Shown here in pieces: positions 11,526-24,063 of a DNA stretch of 64,000 bases. The stretch is taken from contig UWYS01000020.1 in assembly GCA_900291925.1 (NCBI GenBank), positions 248,001 through 312,000 on the forward strand. The letters are read 5' to 3'. This DNA comes from Thecaphora thlaspeos (Eukaryota > Basidiomycota > Ustilaginomycetes > Urocystidales > Glomosporiaceae). Every line of letters begins with the position of its first letter. Position 1 is the stretch's first letter. The notes under the pieces are model-generated. The model saw only the letters and a program-made list of their open reading frames with translations. It did no database searches and was not told the origin of the DNA. The position numbers and the translations under genes were made by a program.

Positions 11526-14500
11526 GATGGGGCGCGGTGTGTTTAGATGGTCGGGGCGGAAGGTGGAAAGACACGTCAAGGGAGTCTGAAGAGAGATAGA
11601 GGCGCGGAAGGGCTGTGTGAGCGGCGATCCGGGCTACTGGTGACAGGCAGCAGTTGTCGAGGCTACTGCTGAAGGGCTAGCTTCGCGCTGTCCGTGTTAC
11701 TGCTTGCGAAGACGCATCCCACGCAATGCGATGCAACTTGGCGAGCTGTGCTGGAGACAAAAGAGAGGCGGAAGCTTGTCGACGGATCAGAGGCGCAGGG
11801 AGCGGGCCGCGCAGTTGGCGTCCAAGGTTGGAGTAGCCGGCGCGGTGCGGAGCGGAGGGGAACGGAGGGCAGGTCGATGGAGATCAAAGGAAGGGGGTGG
11901 CGTCGGGCGGAGGCGGAAGCCGGCTGCGTGGGCTGCGTGGGCTCCCGGGGGGGGGGGGTGTGTTGTTAGACGGGCTACTTCTGACGGCTGCCATTCGACG
12001 ATGGAACGGTGGCGGTGACGAGAGTGGTGGTAGTGGGGGTGGTGGTGTTGGTGATAAAGATGATAGTTCCACCGAAGAGAGAGAGAGAGAGAGAGAGAGG
12101 ATGGGATGATGGTGGAGAGGGCAAGGCAAGGGGAACGTGGGGGGCTCGGCGAGGGGAGGATGGATGAGGGATGGGAGCGGCCACGCCCGTCTCTCCCAAC
12201 CCGTCAGCGCGTCAGCCCGCCAGCGAGCCAAGTTGAGCTGGACTCGCGGCTCAGCTTTGCCATGACGACCGACTCCTCGGCAGGAGAGGCAGGAAAAAAA
12301 GAAAAAAGAAAAAAAAGGGTGGGCAGGCGCTGGCCTGTCTGCCGTGATCTGCGGGTGGTGCGGACATCTCATCGATCCGCGCCCTCTTGGTTGTCCGTGG
12401 CTGCGCTTTCATCTCCCCGGCCGGCCTCGTCCCGCCCGCGCCAGGGTTTGCTTTTCACGACAGTGCACTAGGTTCCTCGCCTCCGCCTTGTCATACGTAC
12501 GTACAGCGGACCATCGCCCTGCGCTAGGCCCTCCACCCCGCTCGCTCTCCCCTTCGCCCCTCGATCAACTAGTATCAGCGCGAGGGTAGGGGGGAGCAGC
12601 TATGGAACGCAGAGAGCCTACATGGCAGAGAGCCTACATGGCAGAAAGCAGGCAGAGAGACCAACGGAAAGAGCTCAGATTCCTCCCACATTCTACATAT
12701 GTACATCTCGTCCTGCTGCTGGGGGCTGTGTGAAGGATGGGAACAGACAAACGAGGGGCCCACGACTGGCATCAGCGAGGTCCGACCGAGCACAACCGGC
12801 GCCCGTCTGCCGCGCCTCTGTTCGGCTCTGCCGTGCCTCTGTTCGGCTCAGCCGCGCGGTGCGCTGCATCACGTTGGCTTACAGATACGAGAATCAGGCG
12901 GGTGAGCCCGCCTGGCATAAGTGATCTCATTTCACGGGACCGCCCGTCAAGAGCAGATCGGACCATCGGGCCTCTGCATATTTCGTCGTGCGCCCGCCTG
13001 TCGGATCCGTCTTCAACTCGCCGGTCTGTTTGCGTGTCCATGTACGTACATACTGTACCGCTGCTGAGACAGACAGAGGCTCGGACGGCTTCCCGCCGCG
13101 TGATCAAGGCGTGAAATGTCCCGGCCCATCCTTCTCTGAATTCAATCGGAGCTGTGCGCAGCGACGCAATGATTCTACTATTCGCGCTCTTCCCTCGCTC
13201 TCTACCACCGACAGCACAGAGTATCTCTGTTCTAGCGGACGCTTTGCCTGGGCCGCATTGCGGTGGCGAGGAGAGGTCGGACGGCAGGGACTTGTCGTTC
13301 TCGGTGGGTGGATGCGTCCATGGTGTACTTACCTTGTGCGAAATTGCCGTGCCGCCAACTAAGTACTTACTTACATACAGTAGCGCCCCGCCCACTCCTA
13401 AGTACCCTACTTACCCCACCATGCCGCCTTTCGCCGTGACCGGTCGGTCATTACAGTACTGTACCCGCCGTCGCCCGTCGCCCGTCGCCCGTAGGTGGCC
13501 GTCACGTCCCTGTCTGGGTTCCATATGTATGTACATACTGTGCGTGTTCGCTGGCTTTGCCTCACTACGCGTCGGCTCGGTACTGTACGCCGACTGCTGT
13601 CTGCTTGCTTGCTTCATGCCGTCAAGGCTGGTCACCGGCTTCCAGTGGCCGTATGTATGCCGGCGTCGCCGATCACGCCGGCCGTTCAGCGTACTCGACG
13701 ACCATGGCGGAAGCGTGAACTGTAGCCTGGGCTGGAGCGAGCGCCGGCCACCGGTCCGGGTCGAGGTCGTACATGTCACGCAGACTGGTGTCCGGCATCG
13801 TCCCGTAGGACATGGTCGGAAGTGACCACTCCTCGACCCGCCCTACGTAGTGTCGCACAAGATCACCGCCGCCGGGCGCCGATCAGACGGCAGTCGAGCT
13901 GGAAGTCACGGGGCGATGAGCCTGCTCACGGAAGGCACAGCGCGCAAGAGCGGCATGCTTGTTTGTCGTCTGTTCGCAACGAAAGGACCGCAATGAAGGA
14001 CGCGAAAGCGGCAGTGGGGCGAAAAATATTGCGCTGCGGCTTTACTCGCGTCGCTCTGGCTCGACACTTCATTCCCCATGACAGCGGAAGCGTGGCAGCC
14101 ACAAAAGAGGCGGGGCAGAGCGTGGCACGGCGAGATCATCTCCAGATGGGCCCAGCCGGCCTATACCTCCCGGCGAAGACAAGCGCCATGATGTGGACGC
14201 AGCGACGTAAAGAGGCCGGCTCGGCGTACATGCATGCTACAGTACTACTGTACAGTACGTGAACGTTCGCCGTCTTTCCGGCCGATAGATGAGGGGTGTG
14301 GAGAGCCGTACGAGTCGACGATGAGCGTACGTCGAGGGGTGCGGCGGTCACGGTCTCTTGACCGCTCCGACGAGGTCGGTGCCATTACCGATCTCCAACG
14401 TCCAGAAGGACCCGATCGGCTCCGTGGTTCCGACACTCCCTCCCCCTTCCGTATCGACGGCGCCCTCGACAATGATGCTTCGAGACGTCCTGTTCTTCAA

Positions 14501-15113
14501 GACAGGAAGCAGCGTTGATCCCTGCCCTGGAATCGTCGCCTCCATAGCAGCTGCCATGCGGCGGTGGAAAAGGGTGCCAAAGGAGCCCCGATGAATGCGG
14601 TCACATTGCACACTTTGCCGTGCTGCGACGACGAGAAACTCGGCGTTGCCGGCCGAAAGGCCGCCTCTCCGCCTTAGCAAATGGCAGAATCGCAAGGCCA
14701 CCTCGATTTGTATCGATGCCTAGCTGCTCACTCGGAAGTTGTGCACGCAGGCCGTCGTTGGAAGCTACATGCACAATGTTCCTGGCTGAGCAGCGCAGTG
14801 GTGGTCTGCATCTCTGACGTCGCCAATGGCGAGAGAGGGTCGGCCAGGAGAGAGAAGCGGAAGTGAAGGCTTTTCTGACAGGTCGCCTTGAAAGGGCCGA
14901 CCCTACGTCGAGAAAGCCCCGCCACGCCGAAGGGTCCTTGCACATGGACCCGCGCCCGGTCCTCGTCATTTTCTGCGCGCTCTCGCGGCTTCTACAGCAG
15001 GCTTGGAGGCAGCTGCGTTGTTCGTCGAGCCCTTCGGTCGCCAGCGTGGGATGAGGGTGGGACGACGCGACGTGGGTGGATGAGAACGGGAGACTGAGCC
15101 CATGCCTAGCTCT

Positions 15114-15120
15114 TATAAGG
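15114..15120 (+). promoter_or_regulatory. Probable TATA box of the aldo-keto reductase gene
   Basis: TATAAGG stands about 150 bp upstream of the ATG, with a pyrimidine-rich and (CA)n leader between. Position and sequence fit a core promoter; transcription start is not known. Confidence 0.5.
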
Positions 15121-15207
15121 TGGTCGGCTTCAGCGTCCCTGCCTGGCTGTGTACTACCACCACCGCCATCGGTCTGGCCAGACTCGCCGCGAACAAGCCT
15201 CCCGCTC

Positions 15208-15231
15208 ACACACACACACACACACACACAA
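15208..15231. repeat. (CA)n dinucleotide repeat in the 5' leader
   Basis: About eleven CA dinucleotides end some 36 bp before the start codon of the aldo-keto reductase gene, probably inside its 5' untranslated leader. Confidence 0.85.
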
Positions 15232-15266
15232 CCCCGTCAGCAGACCAAGAGCGCAGGCGAGCCATC

Positions 15267-16714
<1,448 letters not shown>

Positions 16715-18155
16715 ATGTGAATGAGGCCTCAAGAGTAGGGCAGGGGAAAGCAGCTCGAGACGTGCTTGAACATCGACCCAAGAAGAGACAGTCGATGACC
16801 TTGGTAGGACGACATCTCCCAGCATTCCGTCACGAAACAAGAATACTTTTTACATCCACGCCGGGCAAGTTGAGAGATATCGGTGACGGTCCGCTACATC
16901 CTCACCCGAAGACTGCGAGCGCCATGGGCGTGCTGATTGCTGGCAGTGGTGGTTGTCACAGTGGCGCGGGGACGGTGGACTGAGCTTTCGTGGCGAAGGC
17001 GGGCCAGCAAGCGCCCGGCGCCTCTGCTTGCCCTGCTGTCCTATAAATGGTGTTTGATTTTACTATTTTCTCGCTGCCGTGAGGCGGAGCTCTAGCCCGA
17101 TTGTGACAAGAAAGAGTACAGTTCACGAGGTGTGCGTGCAGGGTGAGAGAGTCAAGTGTGCTTTTATCGAGTGAAGGCGGCTGGGCCCCCAAGCCGCTGC
17201 CCAAGCCCTTGCCCTAAGCCCTTGCCCTAAGCCCTTGCCCTAAGCCGCTGCCCAAGCCCCCTCACTCGCGCTCCACCTTGCTTCTCACACGTCCCTCATC
17301 ACCACCACCACCACCACCACCACCACCAGCCCTTTCGTCGACCGGCAAGGGTCCGCACCACGCATCCCGCCTGACCATCGGCGCTTCGCTCCCGCAGGCG
17401 GCGCACGCCGCACTCCGACTTCCATCTTCACAACCTCCACCTCTTCTTTCCTCGACGCAGACTGGCTTCGCCTGATCCCACGCCCTCCCTCTTCCACGGC
17501 CAGCCCCAGAGCTGAGCAGCGTCCAGCAGAGACCGGCGCACGAGCTTTTTTGGCGATCGCCACCCATACGGCGGTCCGCCTGCCCTGCCCACCATCTGCC
17601 GCGGAACCTTGGCGTCTCCACTTCACAGACCACGCCCTCGCCGTTGCCGTCGATAGCTCGACCTGCACTACTCTCTTGAGCCGCTCTACGCCGGCTACTA
17701 CCTCGCCTAGTGTACAGGGCAGGGTCGAAGGTCTTGAGGCTGCCAAAACTGGCGCAGCATCAAGGCGTCTCTTCGAGCGTAGACGGGCGTGCCACCTCGC
17801 CGTTCCGCCATTTCACAGCCGCGCCACCTCGTCGCATCGACGCCTCACTCCAGCCAGTCACAGTGCTGCCCCGCCGCACCGCACCCCGTGGCCACAGACG
17901 GCAGTACTGTCCCGATCTGCTGCCGCTTCCGCATCCCCGTCTTCGCCGTGGCTCGGATGAAGTCGCTCCGGCGAGCCCACGCCTCGCCACCTCGCCCGCC
18001 TTTGTCTAGCTGAGCTGAGAAGCAGGCCTGCCTGGCCAGAGCGCCTCCAGCAGCAAGCCGACGCCTTGGGGTCGGGGCGGGCAGGGCTTCCCCCGGTCTT
18101 CCCGCTCCTGAGCGATACGAACCAAGTGCAACGGCGCCAAACGAGCCCGTTCGCG
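16715..18155. other. Intergenic region with telomere-like and (CAC)n repeats
   Basis: Separates the aldo-keto reductase and SUMO protease genes, both plus strand. No gene is supported. It has a 13-bp tandem repeat containing CCCTAA near 17203-17260, a (CAC)n run near 17297-17330, and a C/T/A-rich stretch up to the next gene that could be a long 5' leader. Confidence 0.55.
17200..17260. repeat. Tandem 13-mer GCCCTTGCCCTAA, interstitial telomere-like
   Basis: Three near-perfect copies plus diverged edges (CCGCTGCCCAAG). Each unit contains CCCTAA, the complement of the common fungal telomere repeat TTAGGG, but spaced by a 7-nt filler, so this is not a plain telomere array. Confidence 0.8.
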
Positions 18156-21100
18156 ATGACGAGCAGTGGCGGCGGCAGCAGCTCCGGCTTCGGCCGCATG
18201 TACAATTCCAAGGACGAGCGGATCAGGATGAGCGCCCTACACGGCAGTTCGCCTCCACACAAGTGAGTCAGCCATATCGTGGCGAGCATCATCAGCTCGC
18301 AGGCTGACAGGGGGAACGGAGCACTCATCTCTTCCTGTGATCTTGCCCAATCTATCTTGTGCAGGCCGAGAACAAAGATCGTGGTCCCTCGAGTGGGCGC
18401 CACGACACCGGAACCTGACCATCACCACCAACCTGCTAGGCCTCCTGTGAGTATAGCGATCGCGAGGGCACGTAGCAGTCGACTTCGGGTGCAACGTTCA
18501 CGCTCACGCTCGACCTCTTGATCTTGCCGCTGGTTCGCTGGTCCGCCGGTTCGCTCCCTTTCATCCACAGAAGCCCAGAGAGTTCCAGCCGCCGAGAAAG
18601 GCAGGGCGAGGCGTCCCACAACAGCACACCCCCTTCCGACTCGGAACAGACAACCTGTACAAATCTGCGATCCCCGCTTCAAGCTCTGGCCTGCAGGGTC
18701 TCGTTGCGTCCAGCCCTGTTTCAGACCGTGAGTGTGTTGGCACTTGCTGCTATCTCGCCCAGAGGGACATCGCCGGCTGATGCAGTCGGATCTCATCTCC
18801 TTCTGAACCTTCAATCTCCCAACAGGACACCTCTCGACGACAGTCACCGCCGCCGCCCACCCTCGCCCGGGCCACGTCGCCGAAAAGGTAAAGCAATACG
18901 ACAGTGCCGAGGCCGGGTCGTCCCATGGCTCGCAGTTCCGCGAGAGCTCACGCGCCAAGGACCCATTCAGAAAGAAGCAAAAGCAGGCCCGCGCCGCCCA
19001 GAGGGAGGCCGAGCTGAGCGCCGACAACGTCATCAGCAGCGATGACGGTGAGCCTCGCCGCAAGACTAAGTCGAAGTCGAAGTTGAGCCACCCGGAAGCA
19101 TCGGCCGCGGTGACGACAGCGATCTTGCCGCAGCGTCACGTTCTTCTGGAAGAAGACGATGTCTATGGGGAGGACGTTGGGCTAATGGTCGCAGCACCGG
19201 ATAACGGGCCGGCGGGAGAGCAGGGACATCTGACAAAGAGGCCGTCGCACCACGCTCTGCAAGCCAAGGCGGACAGGCTGCGCTCGGAGCAGTCTAAAGA
19301 GACCGGGGCGCGGTCCCCGTCGTCTGGCACCCGTAATAGGGAGCGTCCAGCGGGGCCAATACAGTTGGAGGGCCCAGAAGACGTCGGCCGCACCAGTGCC
19401 GTCCCGATCGAGCTCTTCTCGCAGGAGGCGAAAGGCGAGTACAGATCACGACAGAACAGATCGGACCGGCGCGACGCACATCCTTCTTCCGCCCTTACGG
19501 CGACCTCCGCCTCCCTTTCTCCGCAAAGCGGGTCACAAAAGGCGGGCCCTGGCCTGGTGAACCGAATGAAGGGCAGAGGCCCCTCGGCCAAGGGCGCTGC
19601 GCAAGGGTCTGCATCCGCCACAGGCAGGCCGTGGTCGGCGGCACCGAACTTCGACACCAAAGCTTCGGCCAAACAGCGCGGACGTCCTCCGACCCAGCAA
19701 GCTCCAATGTTGGAGGTAGCACTCGCCTCTATCACCGTGTCCGACTTCTGGCGCTCAAAAGACGACATGCCCTACCTCGCTCTCCTCGTCCAGTCGAGCC
19801 GGATCGTCATCGCGCAAGGGGCAGCGGCCAACGAACGCCGACTTATCATCAATTACGACGACATCGAAAAAATGGAGGCGTCGAAAACCAGCGAGTACGA
19901 GATGCCGCTCGTCTCGCTGCGACTGAAGGCTAGATCGCAGGCGACAACGCAGGTCGCCAGCTTCTGGGACGAGTTCGATACGAAAGCGGTGAACGACGCG
20001 ACAGCCATTGTTGTGGTGCCAATATTCGAGGAGCACCGAAAATACGACGCCAACGTCGCCTGGGACGAGGCTCTGGTATTTTGGCAGCACCTGCTAGATG
20101 GCCGGTTCAGCTCGCTCGAAAAGTCCGCCGCGAAGACAATCAAAGAGGTCGCCATGCGTGCTCCGTCTTCCGCGTGGCCGAAACGCAACGCTCAAGGCGA
20201 ATCTCGTGGAGAGGCGGGTCAGGAAAACGGAGCGGGGCGCCCTGAGCGTGAACGGCAGCCAATTTTTCCCGGCATGAACCGCTCTGGCGAGGATCCTCGA
20301 TTTCAGGCCAATCCGTCGCCGCGCCGCCCAGGCAGGGCGCCGACTGCTTTCGACGAGCGCTCAGAGGCCAGGCAACCATCGGCCAAGGCCTTCGATCTCA
20401 TGACGCCCGAGGATCGCATGTCCAGGCTTGGTCTCGGATCTGATGTCCGCGGTGGCGCTCCAATCAGGCGCTCGCAGCGTTCGCAGTCGAAGGCTCAGCG
20501 TCCGGACAGCAGCACGTCCGCCGAGGAACAAGATCTGGCCGTCAAGCGGCCGCCGCGTGCCGGCAATGAGCAGGTGCTGCGGTTCCCCTACGAAGGTGTC
20601 GGTGCCGTCACGCTGCTAGAGTCAGACCTGGACCGGCTCGACGACGGCGAGTTCCTCAACGACACGCTCATCGAGTTTGGGCTCAAGCTGCTCCTCGAAG
20701 GGATTCGGGAGAGGGATGCCGCCCTGGCCGACCAGATCTACATCTTCAACTCATTCTTCTACAAGCGCCTGACCGAGTTCCAAGTGCCGAAGAGCTACGA
20801 CAACGTGAGGAAGTGGACCAACAAGGTGGACCTGTTCAGCAAAAAGTACATCGTCCTTCCGATCAACGAGGACTTTCACTGGTACTTTGCCATCATCGTC
20901 AACCCGCACTTTATGACGATGCCGGCGGCATCGCAGCAACAGTCGTCGAAGACGCAAACGCAGCCGCCTCCACCAATATCTCCGTCGCAGATGAGTCGCA
21001 AGCGTGCCAACGGCGAGTATCTGATCGACGGCAGCTCCGATGAAGCAGAGCCTCAGAAGGCGTGGCGACCGGCAGGCGAAGGCGACGATGACTCCCGGAT

Positions 21101-23414
21101 GGATGTCGACCCAGTGGCTCCGAAGGGCCGCGTCAACGGCGCTCGCGCACATGAACACAGAGGCAACCGCACAGCGACGAGCGACGCGTTGGACGACATC
21201 CGAACGCCACCTCCTTTCAGCGAGCCCGCTCTCGACAGCGTTCCCGACGAAGCTGCTCCGCAAGGCCCCTTCACTCATTCTCGACAGCCTTCCAACAGCT
21301 CTGGACGTGGCCCTCTCGCTAAGCTGGCGGCCAATTATGCATCCTCTCCGGTGAGGGGCACGAAGCGCGACGCGGAAGGCAGAGCTAAAGCCTCGGAACT
21401 CGAGGCTGCCACAGAGGTGGACTCTAACCTCCAGCTGCTGTCCATCTCGCCGCCGAGCGGGAGCGCTCAGCCGCATCGGTCCAGCAAAGAGGTTGCAGTC
21501 CTGGATCTGCGGTCGAGCCGCTCAAGACGGCAGGAGCCGCCCGACCGTGCAGAGACGGAGCCGGGACGGTCATCAGTTGCCAGCGACGATACAGCAACGG
21601 TCGACGCCGACGACGACATCGCAGCGGGGATAGGAGCGGCAAAGGGAGCGTTTGGCATGTTCAGGAATGAGGTCAAGCGCCTCGAGAGCCCGCACCGGGG
21701 CGATCGGACCGCCGAGTCGACGGCTAGCACGTTTTTGATGGACGAGGACCTGAACGACGGCTACGGCGAGCCCGAAGCCGTGATCCTCGTCGAGCCCTAC
21801 AGGCAGCACAAGCAGGACGTCGACTTCGAGGAGGCCCAAGATGTTCGTGCTTTGTCGCCTAGCTCTCTCCTCGAGGCTGCTGAGGATGAGGCACAGCCGC
21901 CTTCGCAAAGACAGCGGCAGCATCAGCAAGGCAGGCAGTCTACATTGTCCACGTTGCTTGATGTCGGAGCACCAGCCGAGGAGGCCGGCGACACGTCGTC
22001 AGGGTTCGCGCTGGTTGACGAAACGGTCGATCCGCACAGAGGTTCGCGTATCGGCGGTGGTTCGGGGGGTAACTCGTTGAACTTCGTCCACGAACGGAGC
22101 ATAATTCGGCCCGGCGAAGGTCGACCAGATCTCGAGCCATCTCCGCCATCCGACCCAGTGCAGCGGCTTCGCAAAGCTCAACGACGTGATGCTGAAAAGC
22201 AACCAGGGACCTTTGCCGCCGTTGGTGGTTCGGTCAGGACGTATACCTCGCGCAACCGCGATCTCCCTGCACCAAACAGCCAGGGAGAGCCCACTGCGGC
22301 GGACACGACGACTGCAGCGACTAGCGACAACATCAACGTCGAGCAGACGATCGTCATCACGATCGACAGCCTCCTCTTTTCGCGCATCGAGGTCAAGAAG
22401 CACCTGCGCCACTACCTCTACCTTGAGGCGCGGGACAAGGGCAAGCTACAGGATCCCGCGATGACGCTCGACCAGGCGCCTCAGCCGCATTACGTCAAGG
22501 CAATCGTCCCAAAGCAGCCCAACTACGCCGACTGCGGCATCTACTTGCTCCATTATTTTGACCGCTTCTTTTCCGACCCCGAGCACTTCCTCCACCTCAT
22601 CATGGTAAAGTCGAGGGCTGAGCGGAAATGGGAGCCGGAGCAGGTCTCGGGAAAGCGGGCTTTCTGGAAGAGCGAGATCCAACGGCTCGGTGATGAGTGG
22701 AAGCAGTCGAGGGCCGAGCGGGAGGCGAAGGACAAGGAGCGGAAGCGGATAAAGACGGAAGATGAGGAGCGGAATACGGCTACGAGTGCGGACGCGGGTG
22801 CGAGTGCGACTGGGTCCGGTCTGGCGGAAGCGGAAGGGGCAACGGCAGCGGCAGCCAAGGCCCTGCTCATTGATCAGCCGATGCACCCCGAGGGTCGCTC
22901 TTCCCAGCTCTTACAGCCATCGCCGCCACCATCGCCGCCCTCTCCAGCACAGGAACAGCAGGAGCAGCCGCAAGAGCAGTCTCAACAGGAGGATGACGCT
23001 ATGGTCGAAGCTCAGCCGTCAGCCAGGTCCCAGAACAAATCCGCTGCTGCCTCTTCCGCAGGCGGACATGAGTCGTACGACGCAATCTCGCTCCCCTTTG
23101 ACGACGACGAGGCAGGAGGGGAAGCAATGTCCGCCGCAGCAACAGCAGTGGCCGAGCGCGAGAAGGCGACACAACAAGCCTGCCCTTCAACTCTCTCACA
23201 AGCCAGCACCGCATCTCCGACACGCAAGAAGCATGACGACCCGCGAACGCCTCCACCGACATCAACAGCGTCGCCATCGGCCGGATCGCGTTCGTCAAAG
23301 AAGCTAGGAACGATTCGAACCTCTAGGACGCAGCCGATGAGGACGAGGAGCAGCGGGCGCTCCATCGAGCCAAAAGAGTCAGTCGTGCTTGTCATCAGCG
23401 ATGACGACGATTGA
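18156..23414 (+). CDS. ULP2: Ulp2-like SUMO protease (C48 family), 1644 aa, four exons
   Basis: Exons 18156-18262, 18365-18446, 18571-18727 and 18826-23414. A PH-like block precedes the protease (LEVALASITVSDFW about residue 405; RLIINYDDIEKME), as in fungal Ulp2. The catalytic domain starts near residue 697 (RFPYEGVGAVTLLESDL; GEFLNDTLIEFGLKLL). His800 lies in NEDFHWYFAIIVN, Asp1296 in ITIDSLLFSR, Gln1346 and Cys1352 in VPKQPNYADCGIYLLHY, so the triad and oxyanion Gln are intact. About 495 residues of disordered sequence separate His from Asp; a large insertion here is typical of the Ulp2/SENP6-7 branch, whereas Ulp1 has only a short loop. It should trim poly-SUMO chains in the nucleus. The C terminus ends VVLVISDDDD, a textbook SUMO-interacting motif. 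Long Gln/Ser/acidic linkers are probably disordered. Confidence 0.93.
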
Positions 23415-23581
23415 TGTGATCCGCCCCTCTCAATCTCCCTCGTCTCTGTTCTCGTTGTCATCGTCGTCGTCATCAGCCACCAGCCATCTCTAGCTATATT
23501 CGTGTATTTGTAACCCCATCCTACCACCATGCACAAGATCGTATTCAGACACCACATTTCTCTTCACGCCCACTTTTCTCT

Positions 23582-23616
<35 letters not shown>

Positions 23617-24063
23617 AAACATCTTCGCATATCGCTCGAATGTCAACGTCCGCTTTTCTTGTAAGTCGCCTTTCTTGGCCACCTAGTGGACGAGGTTCGA
23701 CCAAGGTGGCGCCCGCTTCTCGCACGATCGTCTGTCACCTTGGCACGATGGAGCATCCATCCTTCTTGCACGTCGCCACTTCTGCTGCAACGCAGCAGCG
23801 CACATTGAAAGCCTCCCACAATTCAGCACAGACTCGATCCGAGCAGGTCCCAAGGGGGCTAGGGAAGCAGAAATATTCGAGAAGAATGAAAGGCGAAGGG
23901 CTACTATAAAACTGATACAATAAGGCACAAGAGAGGGATTGGGAAAGCGATACGACAGCTATCAATGCTACGTCCAGGTGGTTTCTTCAGCCGGTTCCTG
24001 CTGCTGCTGCTGCGGCGGCTGTTGTTGCTATTGGTGCACTGCGAGGTGGACGTCGACCTGTCC
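23415..24063. other. Convergent intergenic region, 650 bp
   Basis: Lies between the 3' ends of the SUMO protease (plus) and Zn2Cys6 (minus) genes. It contains a (CA)n run near 23587-23614 and otherwise nothing I can name; both 3' untranslated regions must end here. Confidence 0.6.

Larger units (their letters stand above)
11526..15266. other. 3.7 kb divergent intergenic region rich in GTAC palindromes
   Basis: This lies between the DUF1752 gene (minus) and the aldo-keto reductase gene (plus), so it holds both promoters. I see no credible gene. It contains G9 near 11947, a GA dinucleotide tract at about 12079-12099, short direct duplications at 12606-12645 (GAGAGCCTACATGGCA) and 12811-12850, and many GTAC-centred palindromes between 12490 and 14260 (see findings). 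Confidence 0.6.

Noticed and set aside
12772..13825. Overlapping frames on both strands near 13 kb
   Set aside because: They cross the GTAC-palindrome cluster, have poor codon bias and no domain; judged spacer.
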